Below, piece after piece: positions 50,708-61,372 of a DNA stretch of 64,000 nt (its first letter is position 1; every line of letters starts with the position of its first letter). The translations under genes were made by a program, and so were the position numbers. The notes under the pieces are model-generated. The model saw only the letters and a list, made by a program, of their open reading frames with translations. It ran no database searches and was not told the DNA's origin. This DNA is from Hansfordia pulvinata (lineage: Eukaryota; Ascomycota; Sordariomycetes; Xylariales): positions 1 through 64,000 of the forward strand of contig BJKQ01000005.1 in the NCBI GenBank assembly GCA_006538405.1, in the 5' to 3' direction.

Positions 50708-52997
50708 TTTCAGCTGTCCCGGATTTCAGCAGTCGCCACTGGTTTTTGTTTGCTGGGTCGGTCCCAGGAGGCGATCGGGGTATATGGGGAGGACCCTCGC
50801 CGCCTCACACTCTGGCGTTCTCCCCTGACTGGGATAGGGGTTGGCGTCGACGGGTCTTTGCAGCACAGGCGAAGATTTTTCTCAAGCGACGAGCGTGTTG
50901 TTTGGACATGGGCTGGTTTTCTTAATTGTTGGAATACCCCTTTTCAGGAGCCCATTCGATGCTCTGCTTTGGTTCTATCGTTCTGAGATCTTTTCCGGTC
51001 ATGATTTGTTTTGCAGCGCGAGGGTTTTCCGGCATATTGGTCCTCTTTTGGCTTTTTATGGATTCATGTTGATGCGTCGTAATACACAAACCTTATGGTG
51101 TTTATTACCTTGATTGGAATCATTTAGTATCGGTGCTGCTGGTTGTGCAGATAGTCTGTACCGTCAAAGGCAACAGCTTTGAGCTCTGAATCAAGGGAAC
51201 TCACAAGTCCTATTAGCAAACTTGGGGCTACGACGATTGCGCGCATTTTCTGTGGCTTGAGAACACAGATACCGAGGCTTCATTAGACTAGACTTAAAAG
51301 TCTAGACACGCCACATGCAGCGTTTGGCGACAAGGCAGGCATTGAGCATGGGGCTGCCCAGCCCCTAGAGAATCAGCGTGCTACATACCCCAGCTTAGTT
51401 TTGGCAGGGTGTGCGTGTGCGGTCGAGGAGGCTCAATGACAGGAGCCCGATTCCCTAGGGTTTACCAGGGCCCTGTCCGATCCTTCGCCTCGTGTGGCGC
51501 AATCCAGATCGATGGGAACATCCCTGTGGCAGATCTCGAACTTGTGTGTTCATACAGGCACAAGCAGTGTCTGAGGGGTTCAACTCGATAGCAGAGAAGC
51601 GCGTGACTCAAGGTCAGGAGCACCCTTGCACAGTTGTTGGTCTCGTTCCAAGTCCGTGTGTCTTTTCTCGCGTCTATAACTCGTGCAGCCGGCCTGGGGT
51701 GGCCTCCGAGGGTCTTCTGCTGAACGTGTCAGGACAACAGCAACGGAAGTGGCCGGGAGGCACGAATCGGAAAACATGACCAAGTAAAACCCGTCAGCCT
51801 GCATCATTCTCGAGTCTGGGACTTGCACCCGGCTGTGACCTAGGACGGATCGCTTGCCGCTTGAGGGCCAGATAGGGATGATCCGGACGAAGATGGATGC
51901 AGGAAATTGCCATTAAGCAGACGAGATGGTGCGCCTCCCCTTGGCATAATTCGGCCGATAAGTACCGGGATCGAAGTTCGTGACCCAATCCAATCCGGCT
52001 GGCACCGTGACGACAAGCATTGCCATTGCCATTGAATGTGCCCCAGGCCAAGCGGGGACACGCAAGCTCGTACGGATACTGGTTGGAAGAGATCTGGGCG
52101 TGAGGCACGGAGCATGACGCGTGGAGAGTTGGCTTGGCGCAGGGGGGGTCTCGCCGCCGCCGTGTCGGTTGGCGGAGATGATTTCCAACCAGAAGTGGGC
52201 CGGGGCAAGGGCGATCTTCGTACGAGTACGCCCAGACGTGACGAAGCGTGCGAAGGCGACGAGAATGGGAGAGGGGCAGTGGAAGGACGGCAACAGGACG
52301 CCAGAAGGGCTTGGAAGCCGGAAGCCGAAACGTCGCTCGAGCGGGGTCGCCGGACTTGGTTCCGCCGCGCAGGTTCCCTTTGGTGGTCGTGCCTCGAGTC
52401 CAAGGAAGCGACGATGATCTCCAGGATGCACGTTTAATTGGAGCTGGAGGTCTGTGCCATCCAATCATACGGAGTACCCGGCTAATGACTTTGTCGGCAG
52501 GCACCACCCTCAAACCAGAACCAGAACCGCCCGGACAGCGAATAGCGAATATCAAGAGCAAGACCACCTGCCCCAGCACCAAGACAAAGAAGTCGGAGAG
52601 ACACATGTAGGCTACGAGTACATAAGGTAGGTACATACTGAGAGACTGGACACCGAAGGTACTGTACCCAGATCAGATCATGTAGGTACCTCCCACAGGT
52701 ACTTACCGGACTCGATCTGATTGATGACCAGGCGTCGTGGGCGGCCTGTCAAAACGACCCTCTAAATCTGTGCTGTGAACACGATCCTGGGTTCGCCGGA
52801 ACTCATACTGACGCAACGGTTCGGCGCCCGGTCGCCCGCGCTGATCCCATCACGCCAATGATATCCCACCAGGGCGGTCCCACGAGCACGGAACCCGGAG
52901 GCCAGACTCCACGCCCGCAAACACGTGAGTCGTGAGTCTACCGCCCACAGGGGACCAGCGCCAGCCAAGAGCGACGACGCCGTTCTTGGAGTATCCT

Positions 52998-53011
52998 CCC
53001 CCCCCCCCCCC
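52998..53011. repeat. Poly-C run of 14
   Basis: Fourteen consecutive C on the plus strand in non-coding DNA. Its length is uncertain for the same reason as the G runs. Confidence 0.85.
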
Positions 53012-53360
53012 TCCACGTGCTCGTGCTCATCTTATCACCTCGCAGCCCAAGGCTGCGGCAGTCCTTTCACTCATCAGTCTCATGCCGCTCTAGCACGCTA
53101 ACTGGCCGAGCAGGAGCCCAAAGAGCGCCCATCCAAATGTCTACCGGAGGAACTTTCTCTCCAACGGCAGCGGCCCGTGCTCTGCCCGTCTGCTACGACC
53201 GCGTCTGAGCGCCAGACTCCATCTTATCGACCATCCGCCCGTGCCGCCCTCTCGACGTGCCTTGCCTCTCCGCCCGCCCATTTCAACCGTCCACCAGCTC
53301 CGCTTGCGCCATCAGACCCTCGGCCAGCCCCGGACTACTGCTCGCGCCGCGCCAAAGCAC

Positions 53361-53474
53361 ATGGCTTCCACGCCTTCCGGGGAGATTGCGGCAGTTGAGC
53401 TGTTGTTTCAGAAACTGCCCGCCATGCCTGTGCTCTTCTGCATGGGCGGGCCGCGGGTGATTTACCGCTCTTGA
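53361..53474 (+). CDS. Possible short ORF (37 aa), unassigned
   Basis: ATG in the context CACATGGC after a pyrimidine-rich leader-like stretch, reading MASTPSGEIAAVELLFQKLP and onward to a TGA stop. Codon choice looks plausible but the frame is too short to judge. It might be a small protein, the first exon of an unrecognised gene, or chance. Confidence 0.2.
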   Translation: MASTPSGEIAAVELLFQKLPAMPVLFCMGGPRVIYRS

Positions 53475-54570
53475 TGCGGCCTCGACCTGTTTCCTTTCGT
53501 ACGAGACAGGAATACTTTCCGCCCGAGAACGCTAGCCTAAGGGAAACCTCCTCCTCGTACGCTTGGCTTGCCTAGGTCGGCGGCCTTTGGGCTGCTTGCT
53601 CGGGGTTTACCAAGGCTGAGAAGTGTGGCTTGACGCCCTCGGCAACGGTTGCCTCGACCTGACGACCAGCAACAGGGACTTCCCCAGGATGCTTATTTGG
53701 TGTGCTCGTACAGTAAGTCGTGTGATTGTGCCCCCCAGGGTGCAGGGGGGGCAGGGTCTTCCTGCATTCCCGGGCGTGTGGGTGTCCCCACGGCGAGGGT
53801 TGGTCGCGCTGCTTTACACCCAGAACTGCACGTTGGGTGGCAATGGCAACGAACGCCAGTGCCATCTCGTGGGGGACAGCGAGCCTGTCGATCCAAAAAG
53901 TCGCGGCGAGGCCCACACGCCCTCCGTGCCCCTCTGCTCTTGAGTGATGAAGATGCTCGTGCCGCAGGTGGGTGGGCACAGCTAGCACACCACCAGCTTG
54001 GTACCAAGGCAGTGACGCCTGGGAGCAACACAACACGAACCAACAGCAGGGCATGCAGGGTTCGGGCACCCACAACGTACCACGGCAACCTAACGGGCAT
54101 GGCGAGGATCAGGATGGTCGGTCAATGTGGCAGTAGGGCCCGGCTGGGGCCAAAGCGCTGGTTGTGGTGTTCATGGCGGCGAACTAGCCTGGTTCTGTCC
54201 GTCGCTTAACTCGATCGGTTGGGACAATCCACGGCGTGGTGCCCGATTTAGTTGGTTCACGAGGGAGTCCGGTGAACTAAGGTGCCGAGCTGCCAGACTA
54301 ACATGCTCGAACCTCTCCTACCGCTAGGGGACCGCAGATGCCGGGATCTTCTTGAGAGCACTCGTCTCGTATGGGATGGGGCGGCGTGCCAGGGCTGCCG
54401 GAGCGAACCAGCCAAGAGGCCCGGTACCTGCCGTTCCGACACATTAATACAAAGCGTCTTCTGTTCCAGGCTGCCTTACTCGTCGGCTTGACGTATCATA
54501 TCCACGTCCGTCTCGACTCGACTTGACACAACTAGAGGCGGTGCTCAGGTTATACACCCAACTCGCCACG

Positions 54571-55518
54571 ATGCCATTGCGCCGGCAAGCCTCCAGCCGC
54601 CTCACATCGCGGTCCGAACGCACATTCAGCACCACCACCAGCGGAGAGACCAAAGGCAGCAGCATTTCGGATACCCGCGTTGACCTCGACGGCGATGAGC
54701 AGATACAGCTGGCCATGCTTTACCTGCGGGCGCGCGAGTCCACGACGCCCAACTCGGTGCTGAACGACGTATACGCAAGAGATGTCATCAACAAGATCTC
54801 GGCCGACTTCAAAAAGACCCTTTTCTACAAGGACAACCGTTACGACAGATGGATCGCCGTCAAAGCCAAACAGCTCGACACGTGGTGTCAGAGCTTCATT
54901 GACCAGCATACTCGCGCCGGCCAGCCGGTGACGGTGGTGAACCTGAACTGCAGCCTGGACAGCCGCAACCAGCGGATCGAGCGCGACAGAATGGTTCGGT
55001 GGATCGACATTGACCGGGCACCGATTGTGGACCTGCGCAGGCGGCTCATGTCCCGGCCGACTGGGGACTACCGGCTGGTCACGGCAGACATCACCGAGAA
55101 CGACGACTGGCTCCGCAACATCCCCATTGACAGACCGGCTTTCATTCTTCTCGAGAACTTCACCATGTACTTGGCCCCGGAGCAGGGCGCGATGCTGATG
55201 TACAAGCTCGTCGACCACTTCCCGCAAGGCGCCCTCGCCATCGACACGGTCGGCTCCATCACGGTCAAGTTCATGGCGTTTGTGCAAAAGTTCCGCGAGA
55301 TCCGCACCCCTGTCACCTGGGCCGTGGACGATGCGCGGGATCTCGAAGTCCTCCACGGCAAGCTGAAGCTCAAGGAGGAGACTTTCCTCTACAACCTGCT
55401 CGACATCAAGCCGTTTGGCAAGAACGCGCCGCCTCTCTTCGGTCCCCTGACACCGTTTGTCACCCTAATGCCATCATACAAGAAGAATGGCCAGTACCTC
55501 CTCTTTGAATTTGCTTGA
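54571..55518 (+). CDS. LCM/TcmP-type SAM-dependent O-methyltransferase (315 aa)
   Basis: Single exon. Family features: VTVVNLNCSLDSRNQRI (about residues 122-138) at the position of the SAM-binding motif; WIDIDRAPIVDLRRRLM (about 146-162), the D-x-P/A-x-V region; and DRPAFILLENFTMYLAPEQG (about 188-207), matching the E-G-x-x-x-Y-L motif of leucine carboxyl methyltransferase relatives. The reaction would be methyl transfer from SAM to a carboxyl or hydroxyl group. The group includes both PP2A methyltransferase and small-molecule enzymes, and the length and motif form fit the latter better. The usual glycines of motif I are replaced (NLNCS), which may lower SAM binding. The ATG at 54571 is chosen because the upstream extension lacks an ATG. 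Confidence 0.82.
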   Translation: MPLRRQASSRLTSRSERTFSTTTSGETKGSSISDTRVDLDGDEQIQLAMLYLRARESTTPNSVLNDVYARDVINKISADFKKTLFYKDNRYDRWIAVKAKQLDTWCQSFIDQHTRAGQPVTVVNLNCSLDSRNQRIERDRMVRWIDIDRAPIVDLRRRLMSRPTGDYRLVTADITENDDWLRNIPIDRPAFILLENFTMYLAPEQGAMLMYKLVDHFPQGALAIDTVGSITVKFMAFVQKFREIRTPVTWAVDDARDLEVLHGKLKLKEETFLYNLLDIKPFGKNAPPLFGPLTPFVTLMPSYKKNGQYLLFEFA

Positions 55519-55831
55519 ATGGGATAGCCACCAGACTTTTGCTTTGATAGCAGCTGTATTTCCTCTGTTCACAATCTACTTCTCTCAGGCAGCGCCCTTT
55601 TTTACTTGGAACGACTTTTGTTGGGAGATGGGATGGGACCAATTCAATAGGCCAAAAGGGGTCAGTGTGTTGTCCAACAGGGAAACGGGGTCCCCTCCCC
55701 CATCGTGTGCCAGCCAGCTGGAAGGCCATGATGATGATGATTCAGGGACTGAAGCGCAGGATGGATACCCCCATGTTATAATTGTTTATTCTAGAGCAAG
55801 GGTGTTATAGGAGTCAATCAGATACAGGACT
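55519..55831. other. Convergent 3' ends, no gene
   Basis: 313 nt between two genes that end towards each other. The sequence contains T-rich stretches suited to polyadenylation and no coding frame. Confidence 0.65.
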
Positions 55832-57208
55832 TTATGTTTCCAACACGTCGGGAACCTCTGGATTCCAACGGGTCGTGATTTCGAAACCGGCGGGGAGGGT
55901 GCCCAGCTCTTGTTCCGAGATCCACCAAATTCCTTCTTGTGTTGGGTGCAAGTTCCTGGGCCTGAGATTCCCTCTGGGGTCTTCGCCCTGGGCGACTCGG
56001 TTGAAGATATCGGCGATTCTCAAGGTCCCAGCCCTCTTTTCCCCGTAGAGGGCGCACCACCACGAGTTTCTGCTGTTGGAGGTTTTCCCGGGCCAAACCA
56101 TCGCCTTTGCGGCGGCAACAACGTCGGTTTCTTCCTTGAACTTGATGTCGCCGGCGGAGGCCAGCCAGCCCTGGACCTTGCCGCTGCTTGTATCGGCATC
56201 AAAGTTGCCGGGTACGCCGTGCAGAAAGGCCTGGAAGTGCAGGGCGATGAGGCGCGACCTCTCGCTCAGGGCGAAAAAAGACAACATGATGTCTTCGTAA
56301 GAGACTATGAAGAGTCTCTTCTTCTTCTTCTTTTTTTGAGTAGGCTTGTACTCAGGATCCCCGAGACCCTGGATCCACTCGACCAGCTCTCGGACAGCGA
56401 TGTCGTTGCTGCCGGGCCAGTGATCCGGGAGGTTGTACCGGGTGTGCCGGACGCCGCTGGGCACGTCTTCGGCGTGCGGTTGGGGAAGCTGTTTGCTGGC
56501 CACCAGCAGCGTGGCGGCGGAGGCCTGTATGACGGAAGGGCTGATGTATATCCCATAGCCGTCGCGCATCCAGCGGCCGTCGTCCAGGTGCAAGGCCACG
56601 GTGCGGAGGAAGGTGACGGCCTGGACGGCGCGTAAGACATAGAGGGCACGCCACTTGGCCTTGTCGTCGTCACGCAGCGTGCCCGACAGGACGTAGCGCT
56701 TGTCCTTGAAGGCGTGCAGGACGTCGGCCCAGCCGGCACTGGCAACGTCGTTAGACCCGAGGGACTTTGCGAACTCGTAATTGAGCGAGTGCCTGCCATT
56801 CTCGAATATTCCGATGCCGTCGCGGTCGAGGTTCATAGTCTCGAGATACGCCGCGAGCCCCAGCGAGAAGCCGTCCATCATCGTGCTGGGATCGCCGGGC
56901 GCGATGCCTCCGTTGGCTTCTGCCGGCTGGTGGGCCACCATGCTCCAGGCCGAGGCTCCATGGAGTTCCAACAAGACCGCGACCTGCTCGGACAGCTCTT
57001 CGTCGTCTTTAACGAACTTGTAGCCCACAGGCTGCGACTTTTTCTGAGCTGAGAAGGGGTCGCTTGCGCCGGGAAAGAACCAATCGTCGACATCCGACCG
57101 GGAGGACAGTGAGGAGTGACGGGAGGACGCCGGCGCCGGCGCTGAAGCTGCTATCGCCGCCAGCAGTAGAGGCAGCACGCCCTTTGCGAGGACCGGGAGG
57201 GTCCCCAT
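55832..57208 (-). CDS. Secreted protein of unknown function (458 aa)
   Basis: Single exon. Residues 1-28 (MGTLPVLAKGVLPLLLAAIAASAPAP...) form a signal peptide. The mature part has ordered-looking blocks such as EQVAVLLELHGASAWSMVAH, SLGLAAYLETMNLDRDGIGI, DKAKWRALYVLRAVQAVTFL and RSRLIALHFQAFLHGVPGN. A run of six Lys then Arg lies near residue 292 (about 56335, minus strand). The C-terminus is Trp-rich (GIWWISEQELG). Few cysteines argue against a small effector fold. I do not recognise a catalytic family. The gene ends towards the methyltransferase at 54571-55518, with no evidence of functional linkage. Confidence 0.7.
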   Translation of the reverse strand: MGTLPVLAKGVLPLLLAAIAASAPAPASSRHSSLSSRSDVDDWFFPGASDPFSAQKKSQPVGYKFVKDDEELSEQVAVLLELHGASAWSMVAHQPAEANGGIAPGDPSTMMDGFSLGLAAYLETMNLDRDGIGIFENGRHSLNYEFAKSLGSNDVASAGWADVLHAFKDKRYVLSGTLRDDDKAKWRALYVLRAVQAVTFLRTVALHLDDGRWMRDGYGIYISPSVIQASAATLLVASKQLPQPHAEDVPSGVRHTRYNLPDHWPGSNDIAVRELVEWIQGLGDPEYKPTQKKKKKKRLFIVSYEDIMLSFFALSERSRLIALHFQAFLHGVPGNFDADTSSGKVQGWLASAGDIKFKEETDVVAAAKAMVWPGKTSNSRNSWWCALYGEKRAGTLRIADIFNRVAQGEDPRGNLRPRNLHPTQEGIWWISEQELGTLPAGFEITTRWNPEVPDVLET

Positions 57209-58528
57209 GCCAGTCTACTGCGGGGTGCTCCCCTTCTACTCTCTTTACTAAAATCCGGTCAGTAGAGTGTGGAAGGGGCAGGCAGAGGGGAAAGGGAGCA
57301 GAGTGTGAAGGTGGTGAGAGGCGAGCCATAAAGAAGTGCGAAAGGGGACTGGCTATGCCAGGGGTGCAGGGTATAACCTGATGAGCTTGGCATAACATAC
57401 ATATATAATTTTGAACTCGCAATGGAACTTACTGTTGACCAACAAGCAAGCTACCCAGGTAGCGCAAACCGATGGCGGGCAGCACCTGTTTGCATACCTC
57501 AAGGCCTGAAGTCAATTGACGCGCGACATAGAAGAAGACGATTTTTGCGCAACCTCCTGGTTACTTTTAACCCGGGTGCGCATTTACGTACGTGCTGTGC
57601 CCACAGGGATCCTGCCCGCATTGGATGCTCGCCACCTATAGTATCGAGCGAGTTGGATGAGCGGGCGGCGGCCGCGTGGCAACGCTCCCTTAAAAAAATA
57701 GGGCAGATTGGCCATTCTCTGCTTGTGCTCCTAGGTTTTTCTGCTGTCGGGGATGCAGAACGGTGTGGCAAACGTGACAACCAATGCCAAAGCGACTGAC
57801 CATTTGTTCCTCCAGACCGCAGGCGGCCAGCTACAGGCCCCTCCGCGTTTGAACCCAGTATTCTACGGCGGCGTCGTCGTTGTCCTTGTCGTCGTCGCCG
57901 TCGTCGTCGTCGTCGTCGGGCCGCTCGTGTCGCCCGCGAGGATGAGGTCGTCGGGCTCCGGGCATTAGGCATTGCCGTGTCTTTGTGGGAAGAGGCGAAT
58001 ATGAAGGACCTGTTTGGTTGTTAGTCCAAGTAAACTTCTAGACCGGATTTAATTCACATTTCGGCAAATCCCGTGGGTTGCCTACTGAGCTACCTGCGAG
58101 CAGTACGGCCCTAACAACAGGCGGCAATAATGGGTCCCTAAGGTAAGACGGTAGTCGGGCCATTAGACTGGATTGGACAGCATGCGAAGCGGTTGGGTTG
58201 ACGGATGGGTAAACCAAGGCAGGAAGGGAGTTGAATCGGGAGAGGTTCAGGTAATGTTCTATCCGTACCTCTGAATGGCTGCTGGGAGTCGACGACCCTG
58301 CTTTTTCCTTTCTAACCCTGGGCTGCTACATGCACGGGACTGTAGGCAGGAACGACCTTCTATCCGTGTATCAATTGAATTCTGCTTCCTTCCTTCTTCA
58401 TGAAGTAGTACACAACCTAAGTGCATTAGGCAAATCAGTACCTGCCTTCATGCAAATATACGGGATGTACATATAGAGGTTTCAATCGCATGGAACTGAG
58501 GTCTGCCCCGTCATAACATTATGGCACA
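57209..58528. other. Intergenic region with a CGT-repeat stretch
   Basis: The first 200 nt are upstream of the secreted protein and contain an ACATATATAA box at about 57398-57407. An interrupted (GTC)n tract occupies about 57870-57918; its antisense reads as an Asp-rich short frame that I do not call a gene. The last part should contain the 3' UTR of the membrane protein gene. Confidence 0.5.
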
Positions 58529-59662
58529 TCATACATGCACGTAAGGTTCTGATAGACCTTCCGCCTCTCTTCTTTCTGCTCCTGCTACTGCTGCTGCTGC
58601 TGCTGCTTCTGTTGCCGGAGCATCGCCGAACTGCTGGTCCCGCAGTCGGCCGACATCCGGTGCTTTTGATTCCTGCCGGCTCCGGGGGCGGCGAGAGCCG
58701 CGGCGGCCGCCGCAGCAGTATCTGCTGCACAGGCGGGCGCAGCAGAAGGCGGCGGCGGCGACGAGCGAGGCCGCGCTCAGGGCCCCCGCGACGCCGCCCG
58801 TCAGCGCGATGGACGACTGGCTCAGCGTCGTCGTGTGCGGGCGCGTCCGGGGCGTTCTGCCTCTGTTCTCCTCCTCCTCCTCCTCCTCCTCTTCTTCTTC
58901 TTCTACTCCTTGTCCTTCGACGTCCCTGTCGTTGTTATTGGTACTGCTGCGGTTCAGCGAATGCTGTGGAGATGATGATGACAACGACACGACGACGAGG
59001 TTGAAGGGGCGAGTCGCAAAGACGGCCAGAGGAGGACTCGTTGTCGTCTCTGGTGCGGTGCAGTCGTAGGCCGCGAGGTAGACCCGCTGGCCCTTTCTGA
59101 GGGCGGGAGAGGAGGCGTCGCTGCCGTTCCAGCGTAGAGAGTTGGTGTCGTTAGACAGAATGCAGCCTTCTTTATTCGTTAGATAGTGACACAATCGGAG
59201 TCGATTGGGTTACGGGGCTGTGTGTGGATCAGAGCGGGACCTGTTTGGCGAACCTCGAGTCAAGTTGTGCTGTCGCGGGACCCCGTCTGTGCCCTCGTAG
59301 ACCAGGGCCACGAACAGGCTGCTCAGCGTGGTCCTCCACTCGAAGGGGCGAGACGAAGGCGCGCCCACGGTGATGTTGATGTTGGGATATGATGGCCGCG
59401 CCAGCGGGCTGCCGCTGCTGCTATTGCTTCTGCCACTCTTGCTGTTGCTGTTGCTACTGCTGCTGTGGAACTCTCGCGAGGTGTTGTGGCTGTAGATAGG
59501 GGCAAGCTGAGGCGGATATAGGAAGTGGTTGTCGGGGTCGGCAACGGGCTGCGGCGGGAGCTGTGCATGAGCTGCCGCGCAGGCGCAGTGGCAGACGAAG
59601 AAGAGGAAACAGGAGAAGAAGAAGAAGAAGAAGGAGGGGAGGGATAGGGACGACAGAAGCAT
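58529..59662 (-). CDS. Predicted type I single-pass membrane protein with N-glycosylation sites (348 aa)
   Basis: Exons are 59254-59662 and 58529-59166. The intron 59167-59253 begins GTTCGC, has a CTAAC branch point and ends AAG, joining in phase 1. The start is the ATG at 59662, giving a Phe-rich signal sequence (MLLSSLSLPSFFFFFFSCFL). The ectodomain is Ser/Asn-rich with several N-x-S/T sites and YPNINITVG...PFEWRTTLSSLFVALVY, and exon 2 begins with CILSNDTNSLRWNGSDASS. A run of about 13 Glu (58862-58903) precedes one transmembrane helix (ALTGGVAGALSAASLVAAAA) and a Cys/Arg-rich cytosolic tail. This layout recalls fungal surface or wall-stress proteins, but no named domain is seen. The donor is weak, so the exon boundary is tentative. 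Confidence 0.6.
58862..58903 (-). repeat. TCC/TTC tract coding for a Glu run
   Basis: TCC units pass into TTC units on the plus strand, read on the minus strand as GAA/GAG. It lies just outside the membrane helix of the host protein. Confidence 0.9.
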
Positions 59663-61048
59663 CGCGATGACGCATTCACGGCTCTGTGCAGGTTGCGAAC
59701 TGTCGGGCGACTCTACGAAGAAGGACGGAGCAGCCCGGGACGCTGCCACGGCGAGGACTACTGTTATTATTACCTACCGGCATAACGTACTTGAAGAGAC
59801 ATACTAGCAAATGTCTGTCGTGCCGTCGGATCCCGTCTGTCGCCCCCAACTCGACACCTGAATATCTCACTTGAATATCCCCGCCAAGAAAGAGAGAGAG
59901 AGGGAGGGAGAGAGAGAGGCAAGCACGGCTGCAAGCCCGGCCCAGGGATGGCCGGTATGGCGGGGATGGCACAGCCGCAGCGCCGGTGCTCAGCCTTGTG
60001 AGCGGGGCCCCGTTTCCGGTCTGCAACGACACTACTGCAACTCAGGGGTGCCTGCCTTTAGAACCAACATGCATACGAGTACTTGAGATGGATGCAGGTT
60101 GACTCTTTCGGCCCCCCGCCCCCGTTGCGGATGTAAGCAGACGACTGTCGAGTCTATGTTAGTCGCCGGCCTAGCAAGTGCCGGCGCTTACGATACCGTA
60201 ACAACCCAGCAAGATGGCCCCGACCTAGACATACTCTTACTCCGTAAGCATCGATACGGCCGGACCCCTGTTTACGAGTGCTCGTGCGAGTAGTTGGCGA
60301 TCCCGGCGCTTAACCTGCGTGTGTGCGTGCAGTAGTGGTAGTGTATTTGACAGCTTAGGTAACCGCTAATGATAACAAGACGGGCAACAACCAAAGTTAC
60401 CCATCTCCGTCGTAAGTAAGGTAGGTATGTGCCATGTAACTAAAACTGTTGTTGGCTGTGTCATTGTGGCCAACACACGTTTCGTCTGCCGCGGACATAG
60501 AGAGAGAGAGAGAGACCCAAGCAAGCAGGAGGAGTGCCTAGAAATATGCTTTACCTACCTGCCTCGATACGAGTGCCTAGTATCCTAAAGCAAGTTGTGA
60601 TGTACGAGTCGTGAGGTGACGGTGGTGATGGGGCGGGGAATGGGGCTCCAGGGCTGTGCATGGCGCTTGGGCAACAGACAGCCCAGCCCTCACGGCCTGT
60701 GTGGCTCATGTGAGGTGATTGCTCGTTGACGCAGTGGTAGTAGTAGTAAGCCGCTTGTACGAGGAGCTCGTGTTGGCGATGCCCGGGTGGTCGGTCATGT
60801 CTTGGCTGGTAGTGATCTTGCCGACTTGTCACCGAGATCGCACCCGACATATGTACACCCAAGGTAGGTAGGTAACAAGTACCCACGAACAATGTGTCCA
60901 TTACCGCTGCGCAGCGCAGACGGGAGTCACATGACTACCTTACCATACCATATTGACCGAGATGGACTGGACGGACTTATTTCGATGCAACAACTCTCAA
61001 GTCTCATTATTATATCGACAAATTCGGCAAACCCTCGCTCCCAATACT
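59663..61048. other. Intergenic region with no gene recognised
   Basis: It contains (GA)n tracts at about 59888-59918 and 60497-60513, a dispersed motif copy at 60073-60080, and TAGGTAGG motifs near 60418-60428 and 60862-60872. The last part should hold the 3' UTR of the hydrophobin gene. Confidence 0.55.
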
Positions 61049-61372
61049 TCAACCATCAACTCCAGCCGGCGTCTGGCAAAGCAGGTCCTGCCCCAGCACG
61101 GGCAGCACGCAGCACCGCGCGCGCTGGCCCAGCGCCGCGCAGCCCGCCGCGAACTCGTCCGCCGACGCGGGCACCGCCGGCGGGCCCGCGCAGTCCAGGT
61201 CCGCCACCCCCAGCACGTCCGTCGCGCAGCACTGCGCCGTCCCGTACAGACCGCTGCACGCCTCGTAAGCCGCCTGGCGGGGCTGCTGCTGCTGCTCCCG
61301 CCGCACTGTCGCGGCGGCGGCGGTGGCCGCGGTGGAGGCGCCTAAGAGGTGGTAGAGGGTGAGGAGCTTCAT
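61049..61372 (-). CDS. Class II hydrophobin (107 aa)
   Basis: A small secreted surface-active protein that self-assembles at air-water and wall surfaces of hyphae and spores. Signal peptide of about 20 residues (MKLLTLYHLLGASTAATAAA), a short Gln-rich stretch, then the eight-Cys pattern C-x8-CC-x11-C-x16-C-x8-CC-x10-C. Core motifs typical of the class are CCATDVLGVADLDC and CCVLPVLGQDLLCQTP. The reading frame is uninterrupted although many class II hydrophobin genes carry introns. The first spacing (x8) is one residue shorter than the common nine or ten. A TATA-like GTATAAAG (minus strand, about 61680) lies some 300 nt upstream. The short T/C-rich stretch next to the ATG suits a highly expressed gene. 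Confidence 0.95.
   Translation of the reverse strand: MKLLTLYHLLGASTAATAAAATVRREQQQQPRQAAYEACSGLYGTAQCCATDVLGVADLDCAGPPAVPASADEFAAGCAALGQRARCCVLPVLGQDLLCQTPAGVDG

Larger units (their letters stand above)
50708..54570. other. Intergenic region of about 3.9 kb
   Basis: It begins with the T-rich 3' region of the kinesin gene. It carries dispersed motif copies at 52221-52228 and 52613-52620, TAGGTAC-type motifs at 52625-52710, and a 14-C run at 52998-53011. A C/T-rich stretch at 53010-53360 looks like promoter or leader DNA and leads to a short ORF listed separately. No long gene is supported. Confidence 0.5.

Noticed and set aside
57858..57972. Asp-rich 43-codon minus-strand frame
   Set aside because: It arises from an interrupted GTC repeat and is too short to support without other evidence.
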